Assembly (NCBI GenBank): GCA_014730235.1
Contig: WJIO01000446.1
Location: 1-40,247, forward strand
Reading direction: 5' to 3'
Source of the DNA: Candidatus Poribacteria bacterium
GTDB lineage: Bacteria; Poribacteria; DTPJ01; WJIO01
Length of the DNA stretch: 40,247 nucleotides
The stretch's first letter is position 1; every line of letters begins with the position of its first letter. Shown here one piece after another: positions 1 through 7,717 of the stretch. The notes below the pieces were generated by a model that did no database searches, had not been told where the DNA came from, and worked only from the letters and a program-made list of their open reading frames with translations. The translations under genes and the position numbers were made by a program.

Positions 1-890
1 ACGACGGACTGATTGGTATTTTTGTTCCCCGTCACAGGACGGATTTTCGTTGTGTAGATCACGACAGCTATAACAAAGCCGAATCAACCATGACCCTGGA
101 GCAGGCTGTGGCTGATATTGACGCCATGCCTTCGCCGGAAAAGATCGAAACCGATTTTAACCTGGATGAAGTCTATGCGGAATTTCGCCAATCCATGCTG
201 AATATGCAAAAACGCTGCGGGGATATGCTGTGGATGCCGGCCCAATGGGGTGCTGGAGCCAGGGTTACATGGTATAGTCGCTACGGTTATCAGAATTTCT
301 TTTATATTGTGGGATTATATCCTGATCGGGCCATAAAGCTTATGGAGGTAGGCGGCGCTCAGGGAAGATGCCAATCCCGGGTTATCGCCAGGGCTGTAGA
401 GGAAGGTATATACCCAAAAGCTGTTTTGCTGGGTGAGGACATCTGCACACAGCGAGGTCCTATGATCTCCCCGGACTTCATGGAAAAATATTACGCCCCA
501 CAGCTTGAATACGGACTGGAGCCACTACTGGAAGCAGGATGTCGCCCGGTATGGCACAGCGACGGGGATGTTCGTCCTATGATAGATTTTCTGTTGAAAG
601 CTGGAATCCAGGGTTTTCAGGGATTCCAACCCGAATGTGGTATGGTTCTTGATGAGCTTATTAAGCTGCGCACCAGAGACGGTGAAAAGCTTTTGATATT
701 CGGCCCTATGGCCGTTACTACAGAGCTTCCGGTAGATTCACCGGAAGAAATTACAAGAAAAGTGCATCATGCTATAAAGATATGTAAAGGCAAAGCTTCC
801 CTGGTATTATTTACCGGTAACACTATCAATCCCGATGTGCCTCTGGAAAACATAAAGGCTATGTATGAGGCGGTACTTACGGCTGATTAA
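1..890 (+). CDS. UroD/MtaA-family decarboxylase or methyltransferase-like protein, 5' truncated
   Basis: The reading frame is open back to the left edge (the codons before the ATG at 90 read DGLIGIFVPRHRTDF, with no stop), so the true start lies outside the window and the ATG at 90 is internal. The visible C-terminal part has the TIM-barrel features of the uroporphyrinogen decarboxylase / corrinoid methyltransferase (MtaA/CmuA) superfamily: a 'HSDGDV' strand end, 'GFQPECGM', and a C-terminal 'TGNTINPDVPLENI' that matches the family's usual G-x-x-I-x-P-x-x-P-x-E-N-I ending. Genuine haem-pathway HemE is unlikely, because the divergent members common in glycan-degrading bacteria look like this and no haem gene is nearby. 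The substrate is unknown. A palindromic repeat begins 3 bases after the stop codon and may end the transcript. Confidence 0.82.
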   Translation, partial: DGLIGIFVPRHRTDFRCVDHDSYNKAESTMTLEQAVADIDAMPSPEKIETDFNLDEVYAEFRQSMLNMQKRCGDMLWMPAQWGAGARVTWYSRYGYQNFFYIVGLYPDRAIKLMEVGGAQGRCQSRVIARAVEEGIYPKAVLLGEDICTQRGPMISPDFMEKYYAPQLEYGLEPLLEAGCRPVWHSDGDVRPMIDFLLKAGIQGFQGFQPECGMVLDELIKLRTRDGEKLLIFGPMAVTTELPVDSPEEITRKVHHAIKICKGKASLVLFTGNTINPDVPLENIKAMYEAVLTAD

Positions 891-893
891 ATT

Positions 894-1012
894 GGCTCTT
901 CCGGATTCAGTTTGGTAAAGATAAGAAAGTTCTTTATGCTGTCATTCCTGCTTTCGCAGGAATGACAGTTTGAGGGAATTTTCAATTATAATCGCACTAA
1001 ATCCTGAAAAAC
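894..1012. repeat. MITE-like nested palindrome, copy A
   Basis: The outer arms are GGCTCTTCCGGATTCAG on the left and, inverted, CTAAATCCTGAAAAACC on the right. The core at 940-967 is a perfect hairpin: TGTCATTCCTGC, then TTTC, then GCAGGAATGACA. It lies between two convergent genes, 8 bp from the stop codon of the ABC transporter, so it may act as a two-way terminator. Seven more copies are listed below. Confidence 0.85.
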
Positions 1013-1020
1013 CATTAAAT

Positions 1021-3186
1021 TTAACAGCCAGAACCACCGGGCCAGTCGCTGACCCGGTCGATTTCATCATCAATTGTCTTATCTATGTCGTCTTCTGAAT
1101 TACTGGACGTTCCCCGTCTCTTTCCCGTCGGTCTTTGAGGTGCCGAGAAAATTTCATCTGGGGCTTTAAACTGTGCGTCATGCAAACGCCTGTAAAGCCC
1201 ATCCATTTCCATAAGCTCATCATGCTTGCCCATTTCCACTACCTTACCCTGATCCAGAACCACAATAAGGTCTGCGTGATGTATGGTCGAAAGCCTGTGG
1301 GCAATAACAAAGGTAGTACGGTTTTTGACAAGTCTTTGAATAGCGTTTTGTATTAACACTTCCGTCTCAGTATCTACAGAGGATGTGGCCTCGTCCAGTA
1401 TCAATATGCGCGGATTGGCCAATATAGCCCTGGCCAGGGATATTCGCTGTCTCTGACCTCCTGAAAGCTTAACACCACGTTCTCCTACGATGGTTTCATA
1501 ACCATTGGGTAAGGCCTGTATGAAGTCATGGGCGTTGGCGGCTTTTGCGGCTTCTATTATTTCTTCGTCAGTTGCATCAACCTTACCGTAAGCAATGCTG
1601 GATTTCAGGGTGTCATTAAAAAGGAATGGTTCTTGTAAAACTATTCCCATTTGCTTCCTGATGGATTTAACTTTCACGTCTTTTATATTATAACCATCAA
1701 TGAATATATCTCCCTTTGTCGGGTCGTAAAATCTTGACACAAGGTTTACCGCGGTGGTCTTCCCTGCTCCGCTGGGACCTACAAAGGCTATCATCTGCCC
1801 CGGTTCGGCCTTCAGGTTTACGTTTTTTAATACTTCCACGTCATCGGAATAGCTAAAGTTAACATCCCGGAATTCCACCTTGCCCTTGATCATGGGAAGT
1901 TCAACTGCATCTTCTTTATCCTTGATCTCCGGCACTGTATCCAGCACCTCAAAAACACGTTCCACTGAGGCCAAAGCCCTTTGAATTACCGCGTAAAATC
2001 GTGTTATACCCATCAGCGGGCCATAGAGCATATGTATATAAGGGAAAAATACAACAAACATACCCGCCGTCATTTCCCCCCTTAAAACTTTGATTCCACC
2101 ATAAAGCAATACTACCAGAGAGCCACCCTGTACCAATACGCTTAGAGTAGGGGCAAAAACTGCCGCTATACGGGCTACTTTAATGTTAAGGTCCATGTTC
2201 TGTTTATTTTTTTCCACAAACCTCTCGTATTCAACATCCTCTCTGGCGAAACCTTTTATGATGCGAATTCCGGATATATCATCCTGTATAAGGGCATTAA
2301 GTTCTCCAACTTTTCTTCTTAAAATCCGATAGGTCTTTCGCATTATATTACCAAAGGCTATAGTTATTGGGATTAAAAATGGGCCCACAAAAAGCGAAAG
2401 CAAAGTTAGTTTCCAGTCCCAATTCAGGCAGAAATAAAGCACCCAGCACAGGCGCATAAAGTCGGTAACAAACCGGATCACTGGCCCCAGCATTACCGAT
2501 TGCAGAGAGTTGACATCGTTGACAATCCTGGACATAACATCACCGGTTTTATTCTCCTGGAAATATCTCAGCGATAGTTCCTGTATGTGGCTATACACAT
2601 CATTCCGCATAAGGAAAATCAAAGTCTGACCAAGTTTTGCCATCAAAAAATCATGAGCGACCTTAATTCCAAGACTTAACAACTGTAAAAACAAAAAAGC
2701 CGCGGCAAGTACATAAAATGTAACAATAAAAGGACTTCTATCCGGCATCCAGTTATTCGATACATAGTCTGCGGCATCGCGGATTATTGGCTCAATGGGC
2801 AGTGTTTTTTGGCCCGGTTTACTTCTTCTGGACGGGGTTGTGGTCCTTGGCACATTGTCAGGTATGCTACTGCTACCAGATTCTGAATTATCTGATGCAA
2901 ATCGTTCTGCTGCACGGATTTCATTAATAGCAACGCCGGTAATTTGAGTTGGCAGGATTGTTATGAAGGATGTGAATATGGATAAAATAAGTACCAGGAG
3001 ACTTAAGTGCCAATAAGGCTTGGCATACATAAGTAAGCGTAGGTAAGTCTTAAAACCCCTGATAGCTTTTTGACGTTGGTCCCGAATAAGATAAAAAAGG
3101 CGGCCTAACAGGTCATTCGATTTCTCTGAATTTTCATTTTCCTGATTAACATCTCTGCCGCTGCTGGAAAAATTTTGTCTTCGCAA
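1021..3186 (-). CDS. ABC exporter, fused permease and ATPase (MsbA/multidrug type)
   Basis: This is a half-transporter that would work as a homodimer or heterodimer in the inner membrane and export lipid, drug or peptide substrates. A six-helix membrane domain covers roughly residues 50-385. The ATPase domain has Walker A GPSGAGKTT, a Q-loop (VLQEPFLF), signature LSGGQRQR, Walker B ILILDEATSS and an H-loop (IAHRLST), so it looks fully active. At 721 residues it is longer than the usual ~580. The extra length is a polar N-terminal tail, a ~60-residue Ser/Pro-rich segment between the first two membrane helices (about residues 90-150), and an acidic C-terminal tail. The start is TTG, chosen because AGGAAGGAGGG lies just upstream and no better Met precedes the first helix. 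It is divergent from the small gene at 3341. No partner gene is adjacent, so the substrate cannot be named. Confidence 0.93.
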   Translation of the reverse strand: MRRQNFSSSGRDVNQENENSEKSNDLLGRLFYLIRDQRQKAIRGFKTYLRLLMYAKPYWHLSLLVLILSIFTSFITILPTQITGVAINEIRAAERFASDNSESGSSSIPDNVPRTTTPSRRSKPGQKTLPIEPIIRDAADYVSNNWMPDRSPFIVTFYVLAAAFLFLQLLSLGIKVAHDFLMAKLGQTLIFLMRNDVYSHIQELSLRYFQENKTGDVMSRIVNDVNSLQSVMLGPVIRFVTDFMRLCWVLYFCLNWDWKLTLLSLFVGPFLIPITIAFGNIMRKTYRILRRKVGELNALIQDDISGIRIIKGFAREDVEYERFVEKNKQNMDLNIKVARIAAVFAPTLSVLVQGGSLVVLLYGGIKVLRGEMTAGMFVVFFPYIHMLYGPLMGITRFYAVIQRALASVERVFEVLDTVPEIKDKEDAVELPMIKGKVEFRDVNFSYSDDVEVLKNVNLKAEPGQMIAFVGPSGAGKTTAVNLVSRFYDPTKGDIFIDGYNIKDVKVKSIRKQMGIVLQEPFLFNDTLKSSIAYGKVDATDEEIIEAAKAANAHDFIQALPNGYETIVGERGVKLSGGQRQRISLARAILANPRILILDEATSSVDTETEVLIQNAIQRLVKNRTTFVIAHRLSTIHHADLIVVLDQGKVVEMGKHDELMEMDGLYRRLHDAQFKAPDEIFSAPQRPTGKRRGTSSNSEDDIDKTIDDEIDRVSDWPGGSGC

Positions 3187-3224
3187 GTATACAAGCCCTC
3201 CTTCCTGAATTATACAACATGGGA

Positions 3225-3253
3225 ATGATATACCTGTTCCGCTTAAAAGTCAA
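3225..3253 (-). promoter_or_regulatory. Sigma70-type promoter for the ABC exporter
   Basis: Read on the minus strand: TTGACT (3253-3248), a 17-bp spacer, then TATCAT (3230-3225). It lies about 40 bp upstream of the TTG start. A second TATAAT-like box lies about 10 bp further downstream. Confidence 0.5.
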
Positions 3254-3265
3254 GAGTTTTTAAGC
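3241..3265. promoter_or_regulatory. Palindrome between divergent promoters, possible operator
   Basis: GCTTAAAA (3241-3248) and TTTTAAGC (3258-3265) form an inverted repeat. It overlaps the -35 box of the ABC exporter promoter and sits just upstream of the -35 of the opposite promoter, where a shared regulator could act. The AT content makes chance formation possible. Confidence 0.35.
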
Positions 3266-3272
3266 AGGGACA

Positions 3273-3301
3273 TTGGTCTGTCACACATTCGGTATTATAA
3301 T
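3273..3301 (+). promoter_or_regulatory. Sigma70-type promoter for the 58-aa gene
   Basis: TTGGTC (3273-3278), a 17-bp spacer, then a perfect TATAAT (3296-3301), 39 bp upstream of the ATG at 3341. Confidence 0.5.
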
Positions 3302-3340
3302 ATTAATGGAAAGAAGAATTAAAAGAAGGAGGTTGGATCA

Positions 3341-3517
3341 ATGACAAAATATGAAAGTCTGCTTGTATCAAACAGCAAAATATCTTCTACAGGTATTGAA
3401 AGATTGATAATTGAGTCATTAAAGAGGATGTTAAACGAAAAGAATTCGAAGGAGAAAAATTTTCCCGATGATCTGGATGCAGATATGGTGGATGTGGTGC
3501 TGAATATGGAAATATAG
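3341..3517 (+). CDS. Small uncharacterised protein, 58 aa
   Basis: I do not recognise this protein. The case that it is real is strong: a complete AAGGAGG at 3326-3332 with 8-base spacing to ATG, a -35/-10 promoter just upstream, and an intrinsic terminator 16 bp after the stop. The protein starts MTKYESLLVSNSK, has a probable amphipathic helix (GIERLIIESLKRMLNEK), and ends in an acidic tail (DDLDADMVDVVLNMEI). It has no membrane segment and no cysteine. Such a short, charged, independently transcribed product could be a small regulator or an adaptor. It is divergent from the ABC exporter across a palindrome, so shared regulation is possible. Confidence 0.7.
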   Translation: MTKYESLLVSNSKISSTGIERLIIESLKRMLNEKNSKEKNFPDDLDADMVDVVLNMEI

Positions 3518-3533
3518 AAAGTCTTAATATATT

Positions 3534-3568
3534 ATCCCCTGATTTTATTTGAATCAGGGGATTTTTTT
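3534..3568 (+). terminator. Intrinsic terminator after the 58-aa gene
   Basis: ATCCCCTGATT (3534-3544) pairs perfectly with AATCAGGGGAT (3552-3562), followed by seven T (3562-3568). Confidence 0.88.
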
Positions 3569-3652
3569 GTTCTGAGTTGACTATCCTGTTCCCGTATGTT
3601 ATGATAAATCCCAGAATGTAAATAATATAAATATTCATATATAATCTAATAA

Positions 3653-3754
3653 GTAATCGTTAAAAAATGAAAAATGTGTTTAGAAAATACCTTTATAATT
3701 ATGGTAAATGACAACTAAATTATATCCATATTATATCCATTTTTTAACGATTAC
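3653..3754. promoter_or_regulatory. Perfect 17-bp inverted repeat upstream of the sugar operon
   Basis: GTAATCGTTAAAAAATG (3653-3669) and its exact reverse complement (3738-3754) enclose 68 bp of AT-rich DNA. That DNA holds a TATAAT (3694-3699), and a 9-bp direct repeat TATATCCAT lies at 3721-3729 and 3732-3740. The right arm ends 20 bp before the ATG at 3775. A looping operator for the operon and the remnant of a small palindromic element are both possible. The same 15-mer recurs at 8832-8846, after the operon. Confidence 0.6.
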
Positions 3755-3774
3755 GATAAAGAAAGGAATATCTG

Positions 3775-5067
3775 ATGGGAAAGTCAAAAGATAAGCCAGC
3801 CGCATTAGGTGGCGCTCCGGTATTTGTCCAGACTGTTCAGACTCCGGAATTTCCAAAGCTGGATAACTGGAAACAGGTTACAGATGAAGAAGCCCAGGTT
3901 GCCTATGATATGACATTAAGAAACGAGCTTTCCGGCGGTACTCCCGTTGTAAGAGAATTTGAAAAAGAATGGCGGGAGAAGCTGGGTGTAAAGTATGCCA
4001 TAACCGTAATGAACGGCACAGCGGCTTTATACAGTGCGTTTTTTGGCCTGGGGGTAGGTCCCGGAGATGAAGTGATATGTCCTGCTTACACATGGATATG
4101 CACCATATCGCCGGTTATATTCATGGGGGCAAGGCCTGTATTCTGTGAAAGCGATCCTGAGTCCATGATGGCTGATCCTGAGGATATTCGCCGCCGTATT
4201 ACTGATAAAACCGCTGCTATCGTGGTTGTGCATCTCTGGGGTAACGTATGCGATATGGATCCCATTATGGAAATCAGCCGGGAAACCGGTATACCTGTAG
4301 TTGAGGACTGCTCTCATGCTCATGGGGCCATGTATAAGGGTCGTCACTGTGGAACTATCGGCCATGCAGGATGCTGGAGTTTGCAGGGAAGCAAACCCGT
4401 TAGCGCAGGTGAAAGCGGAATCATCGCCACAGACGATACAGAGGTATTTGAGAGGGCATGTCTTGTAGGCCAGGTAAACCGTATGAAGGGAATGGACCTT
4501 GTAACAGAAAAATACGCCAAATATCAACCCCTGGGTACAGGTATGAAATTCCGGGCCCATCCGGTGGGTGTAGGAATTGCCCAGGTTCAGATGCGCAAGC
4601 TGAAAGGTCTAAACGACAGACGCTCTAAGTATGTATCAGAAGTTGAAGCTGGTCTTAAAGACATCCCAGGTGTAAAGCCTGTAAAAGTCTACGAAGGAGC
4701 AGTTAGAGGTGGGTTTTACGGCTTTCCTATTATACATATTCCTGAAGAACAAAACGGATTGTTCACATCAACCTTTGTGGAAGCTTTGAGAAAAGAGGGA
4801 CTACCAGCCCATTTAAGTGGTTATCCGTTACTGCATACACTACCTATCTTTGCCGAAGGCTTTGATCTATACACCCGCAATCGCGGTCCCCTTTGCGGCG
4901 ATTATCCGGGCTATAATAAGGGTGACTTCCCTGTATCAGAAAAGATGGTGGAAAAACTGGTATTCCTGCCTGTCCTCAGCGATCCTGTGCCTGATGCTGT
5001 TGATCGTGTTCTGGAAGCTATACGCAAGGTCGCCAGCTATGCGGATCAGCTTGTGGATGCTGAGTAG
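3775..5067 (+). CDS. DegT/DnrJ/EryC1/StrS-family PLP aminotransferase
   Basis: This is a PLP-dependent aminotransferase of the sugar-nucleotide type (fold type I), which usually moves an amino group from glutamate to a keto-sugar. Key residues are visible: 'MNGTAALYSA' (80-89) for phosphate binding, 'VEDCSHAHGA' with Asp178 near the PLP ring nitrogen, and the Schiff-base lysine K207 in 'GSKPVSAGESG'. At 430 residues it is slightly longer than typical. It is the first gene of a tight five-gene operon, 30 bp ahead of the ccsA-like gene. Members of this family from glycan-degrading bacteria often sit beside Gfo/Idh/MocA dehydrogenases, as here, and may act on free sugars or aminocyclitols. The ribosome binding site is GAAAGGAATATCTG, ahead of ATG. 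Confidence 0.9.
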   Translation: MGKSKDKPAALGGAPVFVQTVQTPEFPKLDNWKQVTDEEAQVAYDMTLRNELSGGTPVVREFEKEWREKLGVKYAITVMNGTAALYSAFFGLGVGPGDEVICPAYTWICTISPVIFMGARPVFCESDPESMMADPEDIRRRITDKTAAIVVVHLWGNVCDMDPIMEISRETGIPVVEDCSHAHGAMYKGRHCGTIGHAGCWSLQGSKPVSAGESGIIATDDTEVFERACLVGQVNRMKGMDLVTEKYAKYQPLGTGMKFRAHPVGVGIAQVQMRKLKGLNDRRSKYVSEVEAGLKDIPGVKPVKVYEGAVRGGFYGFPIIHIPEEQNGLFTSTFVEALRKEGLPAHLSGYPLLHTLPIFAEGFDLYTRNRGPLCGDYPGYNKGDFPVSEKMVEKLVFLPVLSDPVPDAVDRVLEAIRKVASYADQLVDAE

Positions 5068-5097
5068 ATTTTTAAATAATTTTTTCGGAGAATCATA

Positions 5098-5907
5098 ATG
5101 AATTCTGCTAGTTCAATACTTTTCACCATATCTCTGGTAGTCTACCTGCTGGCTACCATATTATACCTGCTGTATGCCATTTTCCACAAGGAATCCATAG
5201 GCAAAGTGGCTACATGGATTCTAAGTGTAGGGATAGTGGTGCAGACAGCAGCCCTTATAATAAAAACGGTGCAGATTGGACATGCACCCTTTGTTACTAT
5301 ATATGAAACCCTGGTATTCTGGTCATGGTTGATCGCAGTTATATACCTGTTTATGCAGATCAGATTCAAAATCAGGGTGCTTGGTGCATTGATAACTCCT
5401 TTGGCTTTCCTGGCCATTGCCTCCGCATCCCTTTTACCTGAGCAGTTCAAAAAATCATCGCCTTTAGTTCCTGCTTTGCAAAGCGGATGGTTGCCATTTC
5501 ATATTGCCACATGCTTTATCGGTTATGCATGCTTTGCTGTGTCCTTTGCCGTCAGTATTGCATATTTAATTAAGAAAAAAGATAATCCAGATGCCATGCT
5601 TTCAAAAGAAAGGCTGGACATAATTGGATATAAGTCCATAAGCATAGGTTTTCCATTTTTGACATTGGGGATAATATCCGGCGCTTTCTGGGCTGATGTG
5701 GCCTGGGGTAGTTACTGGTCGTGGGATCCAAAAGAAACCTGGTCGCTGATAACATGGTTCATATATGCTATCTACCTGCATCTGCGCATCGTGGCCAAAT
5801 GGAAGGGCAAGTATTCGGCAATTGTTTCTATTGTGGGTTTTTTAGCGGTTTTATTTACATTTTTCGGTGTGAATTTTCTCCTGTCAGGTTTACACTCATA
5901 TCAATAA
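5098..5907 (+). CDS. ccsA: Cytochrome c biogenesis protein, CcsA/CcsB (ResC)-like haem handling protein
   Basis: This polytopic membrane protein carries the tryptophan-rich WWD haem-binding signature at about residues 198-220 ('WGSYWSWDPKETWSL'). Likely haem-ligand histidines are H135 (LPFHIATC) and one in the helix after the WWD motif. Also seen are 'PFVTIYETLVFWSW', typical of the CcsA family, and about eight hydrophobic segments over 269 residues. In System II cytochrome c maturation this protein brings haem to apocytochrome together with CcsB/ResB. No ResB partner or cytochrome gene is present here, which is odd. The gene is the second of a sugar-metabolism operon: 30 bp after the aminotransferase, 9 bp before the aldolase. 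CcmC/CcmF share the WWD motif, but the length and flanking residues fit CcsA better. Confidence 0.88.
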   Translation: MNSASSILFTISLVVYLLATILYLLYAIFHKESIGKVATWILSVGIVVQTAALIIKTVQIGHAPFVTIYETLVFWSWLIAVIYLFMQIRFKIRVLGALITPLAFLAIASASLLPEQFKKSSPLVPALQSGWLPFHIATCFIGYACFAVSFAVSIAYLIKKKDNPDAMLSKERLDIIGYKSISIGFPFLTLGIISGAFWADVAWGSYWSWDPKETWSLITWFIYAIYLHLRIVAKWKGKYSAIVSIVGFLAVLFTFFGVNFLLSGLHSYQ

Positions 5908-5916
5908 GGAAGATTA

Positions 5917-6549
5917 ATGAAATCCGAGAGTCAATACAGACACGAAATGATCGAGGTATGCAAACGAATATATCAAAAGGGATTTGTGGCATCAAATGAC
6001 GGCAATGTAACCCTGCGAATGTCGGAGGATGAAATACTTGCTACGCCTACAGGCATGTGCAAAGGCGATATTACGACGGATCAGCTTATCAAGGTAAACA
6101 TGCAAGGTGAGGTTATATCCGGTTTTCTCAAGCCGTCATCAGAATTGAAACTGCATTTGAGGGTATACGAAAAACGCCCGGATGCAGGCGCGGTTGCCCA
6201 TGCCCACCCGCCCATAAGCACAGGTTTTGCCGTAGCCCATGTTTCATTAGAGCAAAAGGCTATTCCCGAAGTAATCTCGACTCTGGGTGGGGTTCCTCTT
6301 GCACCTTATAAGAGACCATCCACCGACGATCTAGCTCGAACCATTGACAAATTCATAGCCGACAGTGATGCCATTTTGCTGGCGAATCATGGCGTTATGT
6401 CCGTTGGTAAAGACGTATTTGATGCATACTATACACTGGAAAGAGTTGAACACTCAGCCCATATCATCCTTGTAGCCCGGATGCTGGGCGGCGAAAAGGA
6501 ACTTAGCAAAGATGAGGTTGACAGCATATATAAAATACACAGAAAATAG
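5917..6549 (+). CDS. Class II aldolase/adducin-family protein (fuculose-phosphate aldolase or OtnC-like)
   Basis: This is a zinc-dependent aldolase, epimerase or decarboxylase acting on a phosphorylated sugar. It shows 'SNDGNVTLR' (26-34) for phosphate binding, the catalytic acid E76 in 'KPSSELKLH', zinc ligands H95 and H97 in 'AHAHPP', and H158 in 'ANHGV'. All canonical residues are present, so it should be active. Its 210-residue length fits both L-fuculose-1-phosphate aldolase and OtnC, the 3-oxo-4-phospho-tetronate decarboxylase. The downstream hydroxypyruvate-isomerase-like gene echoes the OtnC-OtnI pair, while the GH95 fucosidase elsewhere in the window favours fucose. I cannot decide between them. 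It starts at ATG after AAGGAAGATTA. Confidence 0.9.
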   Translation: MKSESQYRHEMIEVCKRIYQKGFVASNDGNVTLRMSEDEILATPTGMCKGDITTDQLIKVNMQGEVISGFLKPSSELKLHLRVYEKRPDAGAVAHAHPPISTGFAVAHVSLEQKAIPEVISTLGGVPLAPYKRPSTDDLARTIDKFIADSDAILLANHGVMSVGKDVFDAYYTLERVEHSAHIILVARMLGGEKELSKDEVDSIYKIHRK

Positions 6550-6560
6550 GAGGTAATAGA

Positions 6561-7703
6561 TTGGCACTAAAGGAATTCGGTGTAGGCATGGTGGGCTATG
6601 GATTCATAGGAAAGATGCACACCTATGCCTACAACAGCATACCCATTTTTTACAATCCGCCGCCGGCAAAAGTCCGGCTTGTGGGTGTTTGCACATCCCG
6701 GAAGGAAACAGCGGAAATCGCTGCTCAACACGGTGGATATGAATTTGGAACTACCGCTTACCATCAACTGCTGGATCGGGACGATATACATATAATAAAT
6801 TGCTGCACTCCAAATAACCTTCACAAAGACCTGCTGGTAGATGCCCTGAAAGCAGGCAAACACATCTACTGCGACAAACCTTTAGCCATGAATCTTGCCC
6901 ATGCAGAGGAAGTAGTGGAAGCTCTTAAAGGTGTTGACGTGGTTCACCAGATGACTTTCCAATACAGGTTTGTTCCGGCTACCATCAGGGCCAGGCAGTT
7001 AATTGATGACGGCTTTCTGGGCGATGTAATGAGTTTCCGGGCGGCATATCTGCACGCTGGATACACCGATCCCAAAAGGCCCATGAGCTGGCGTCTGGAC
7101 AAATCCCAGGGTGGCGGCGGAGCCCTTTACGATCTGGGATCTCACATTCTGGATCTCATGCGTTATCTTCTGGGAGATTGTGCAGAAGTCTTTGCCACTA
7201 CAAAGACATTTGTAAAACAGCGTCCTGTTACAAAGGGTAGCGATCAGCTTGTGGATGTGGAAGTAGATGATCTTGCCCTGATCCAGATGAAGATGAAAAA
7301 TGGCGCTCTGGGTACTGTGGAAGCGTCGCGCATCGCCACAGGAACAAACGATGATCTGTGGTTTGATATACACGGCAAACAAGGTGCAATGCGCTTTAGC
7401 CTCATGGAATCAAGCTGGCTTGATGTATACGATGACCGGGCCGAAGGCGGTCCTTATGGGGGTAATAAAGGATTTACCCGTATTGAAGCTGTCCAGCGTT
7501 ACCCTGAACCATCGGTTTTCCCGGGACCCAAATTCGCGCCCGGATGGTCTCGTTTTCATATAGCCAGTATTTATGATTTCTTATGCAACGTTGTCAAAGG
7601 CGAACCTTCGCCGCCTACCCTTTACGACGGTTTTAAAGTGCAGCAGATTATGGACGCTGCCGAAAAATCCGCCCGGGGTGGTAAATGGGTTAATTTAGAA
7701 TAA
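6561..7703 (+). CDS. Gfo/Idh/MocA-family NAD(P)-dependent sugar dehydrogenase
   Basis: This two-domain oxidoreductase has an N-terminal Rossmann fold with 'GYGFIGKMH' (dinucleotide loop, residues 12-20) and the family's catalytic lysine K106 in 'CDKPLAM' (the usual E-K-P variant). The C-terminal sheet domain starts near residue 130 and contains 'DLGSHILDLMRYL', which carries the conserved active-site Asp and His. The family oxidises or reduces hydroxyls on sugars, inositols or sugar acids with NAD(H) or NADP(H). The start is TTG after GGAGGTAATAGA, only 11 bp beyond the aldolase, so co-transcription is near certain. It probably supplies or uses the keto-sugar handled by the aldolase, isomerase and aminotransferase of the operon. 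Specificity cannot be read from sequence. Confidence 0.92.
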   Translation: MALKEFGVGMVGYGFIGKMHTYAYNSIPIFYNPPPAKVRLVGVCTSRKETAEIAAQHGGYEFGTTAYHQLLDRDDIHIINCCTPNNLHKDLLVDALKAGKHIYCDKPLAMNLAHAEEVVEALKGVDVVHQMTFQYRFVPATIRARQLIDDGFLGDVMSFRAAYLHAGYTDPKRPMSWRLDKSQGGGGALYDLGSHILDLMRYLLGDCAEVFATTKTFVKQRPVTKGSDQLVDVEVDDLALIQMKMKNGALGTVEASRIATGTNDDLWFDIHGKQGAMRFSLMESSWLDVYDDRAEGGPYGGNKGFTRIEAVQRYPEPSVFPGPKFAPGWSRFHIASIYDFLCNVVKGEPSPPTLYDGFKVQQIMDAAEKSARGGKWVNLE

Positions 7704-7717
7704 AAGGAGAAAGGATA

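Noticed and set aside
3387..3638. 83-aa minus-strand frame
   Set aside because: It runs antisense across the 58-aa gene and its terminator, with no ribosome binding site and no recognisable protein pattern.
4027..4560. 177-aa minus-strand frame
   Set aside because: Shadow of the aminotransferase gene in an opposite frame; composition is not protein-like.
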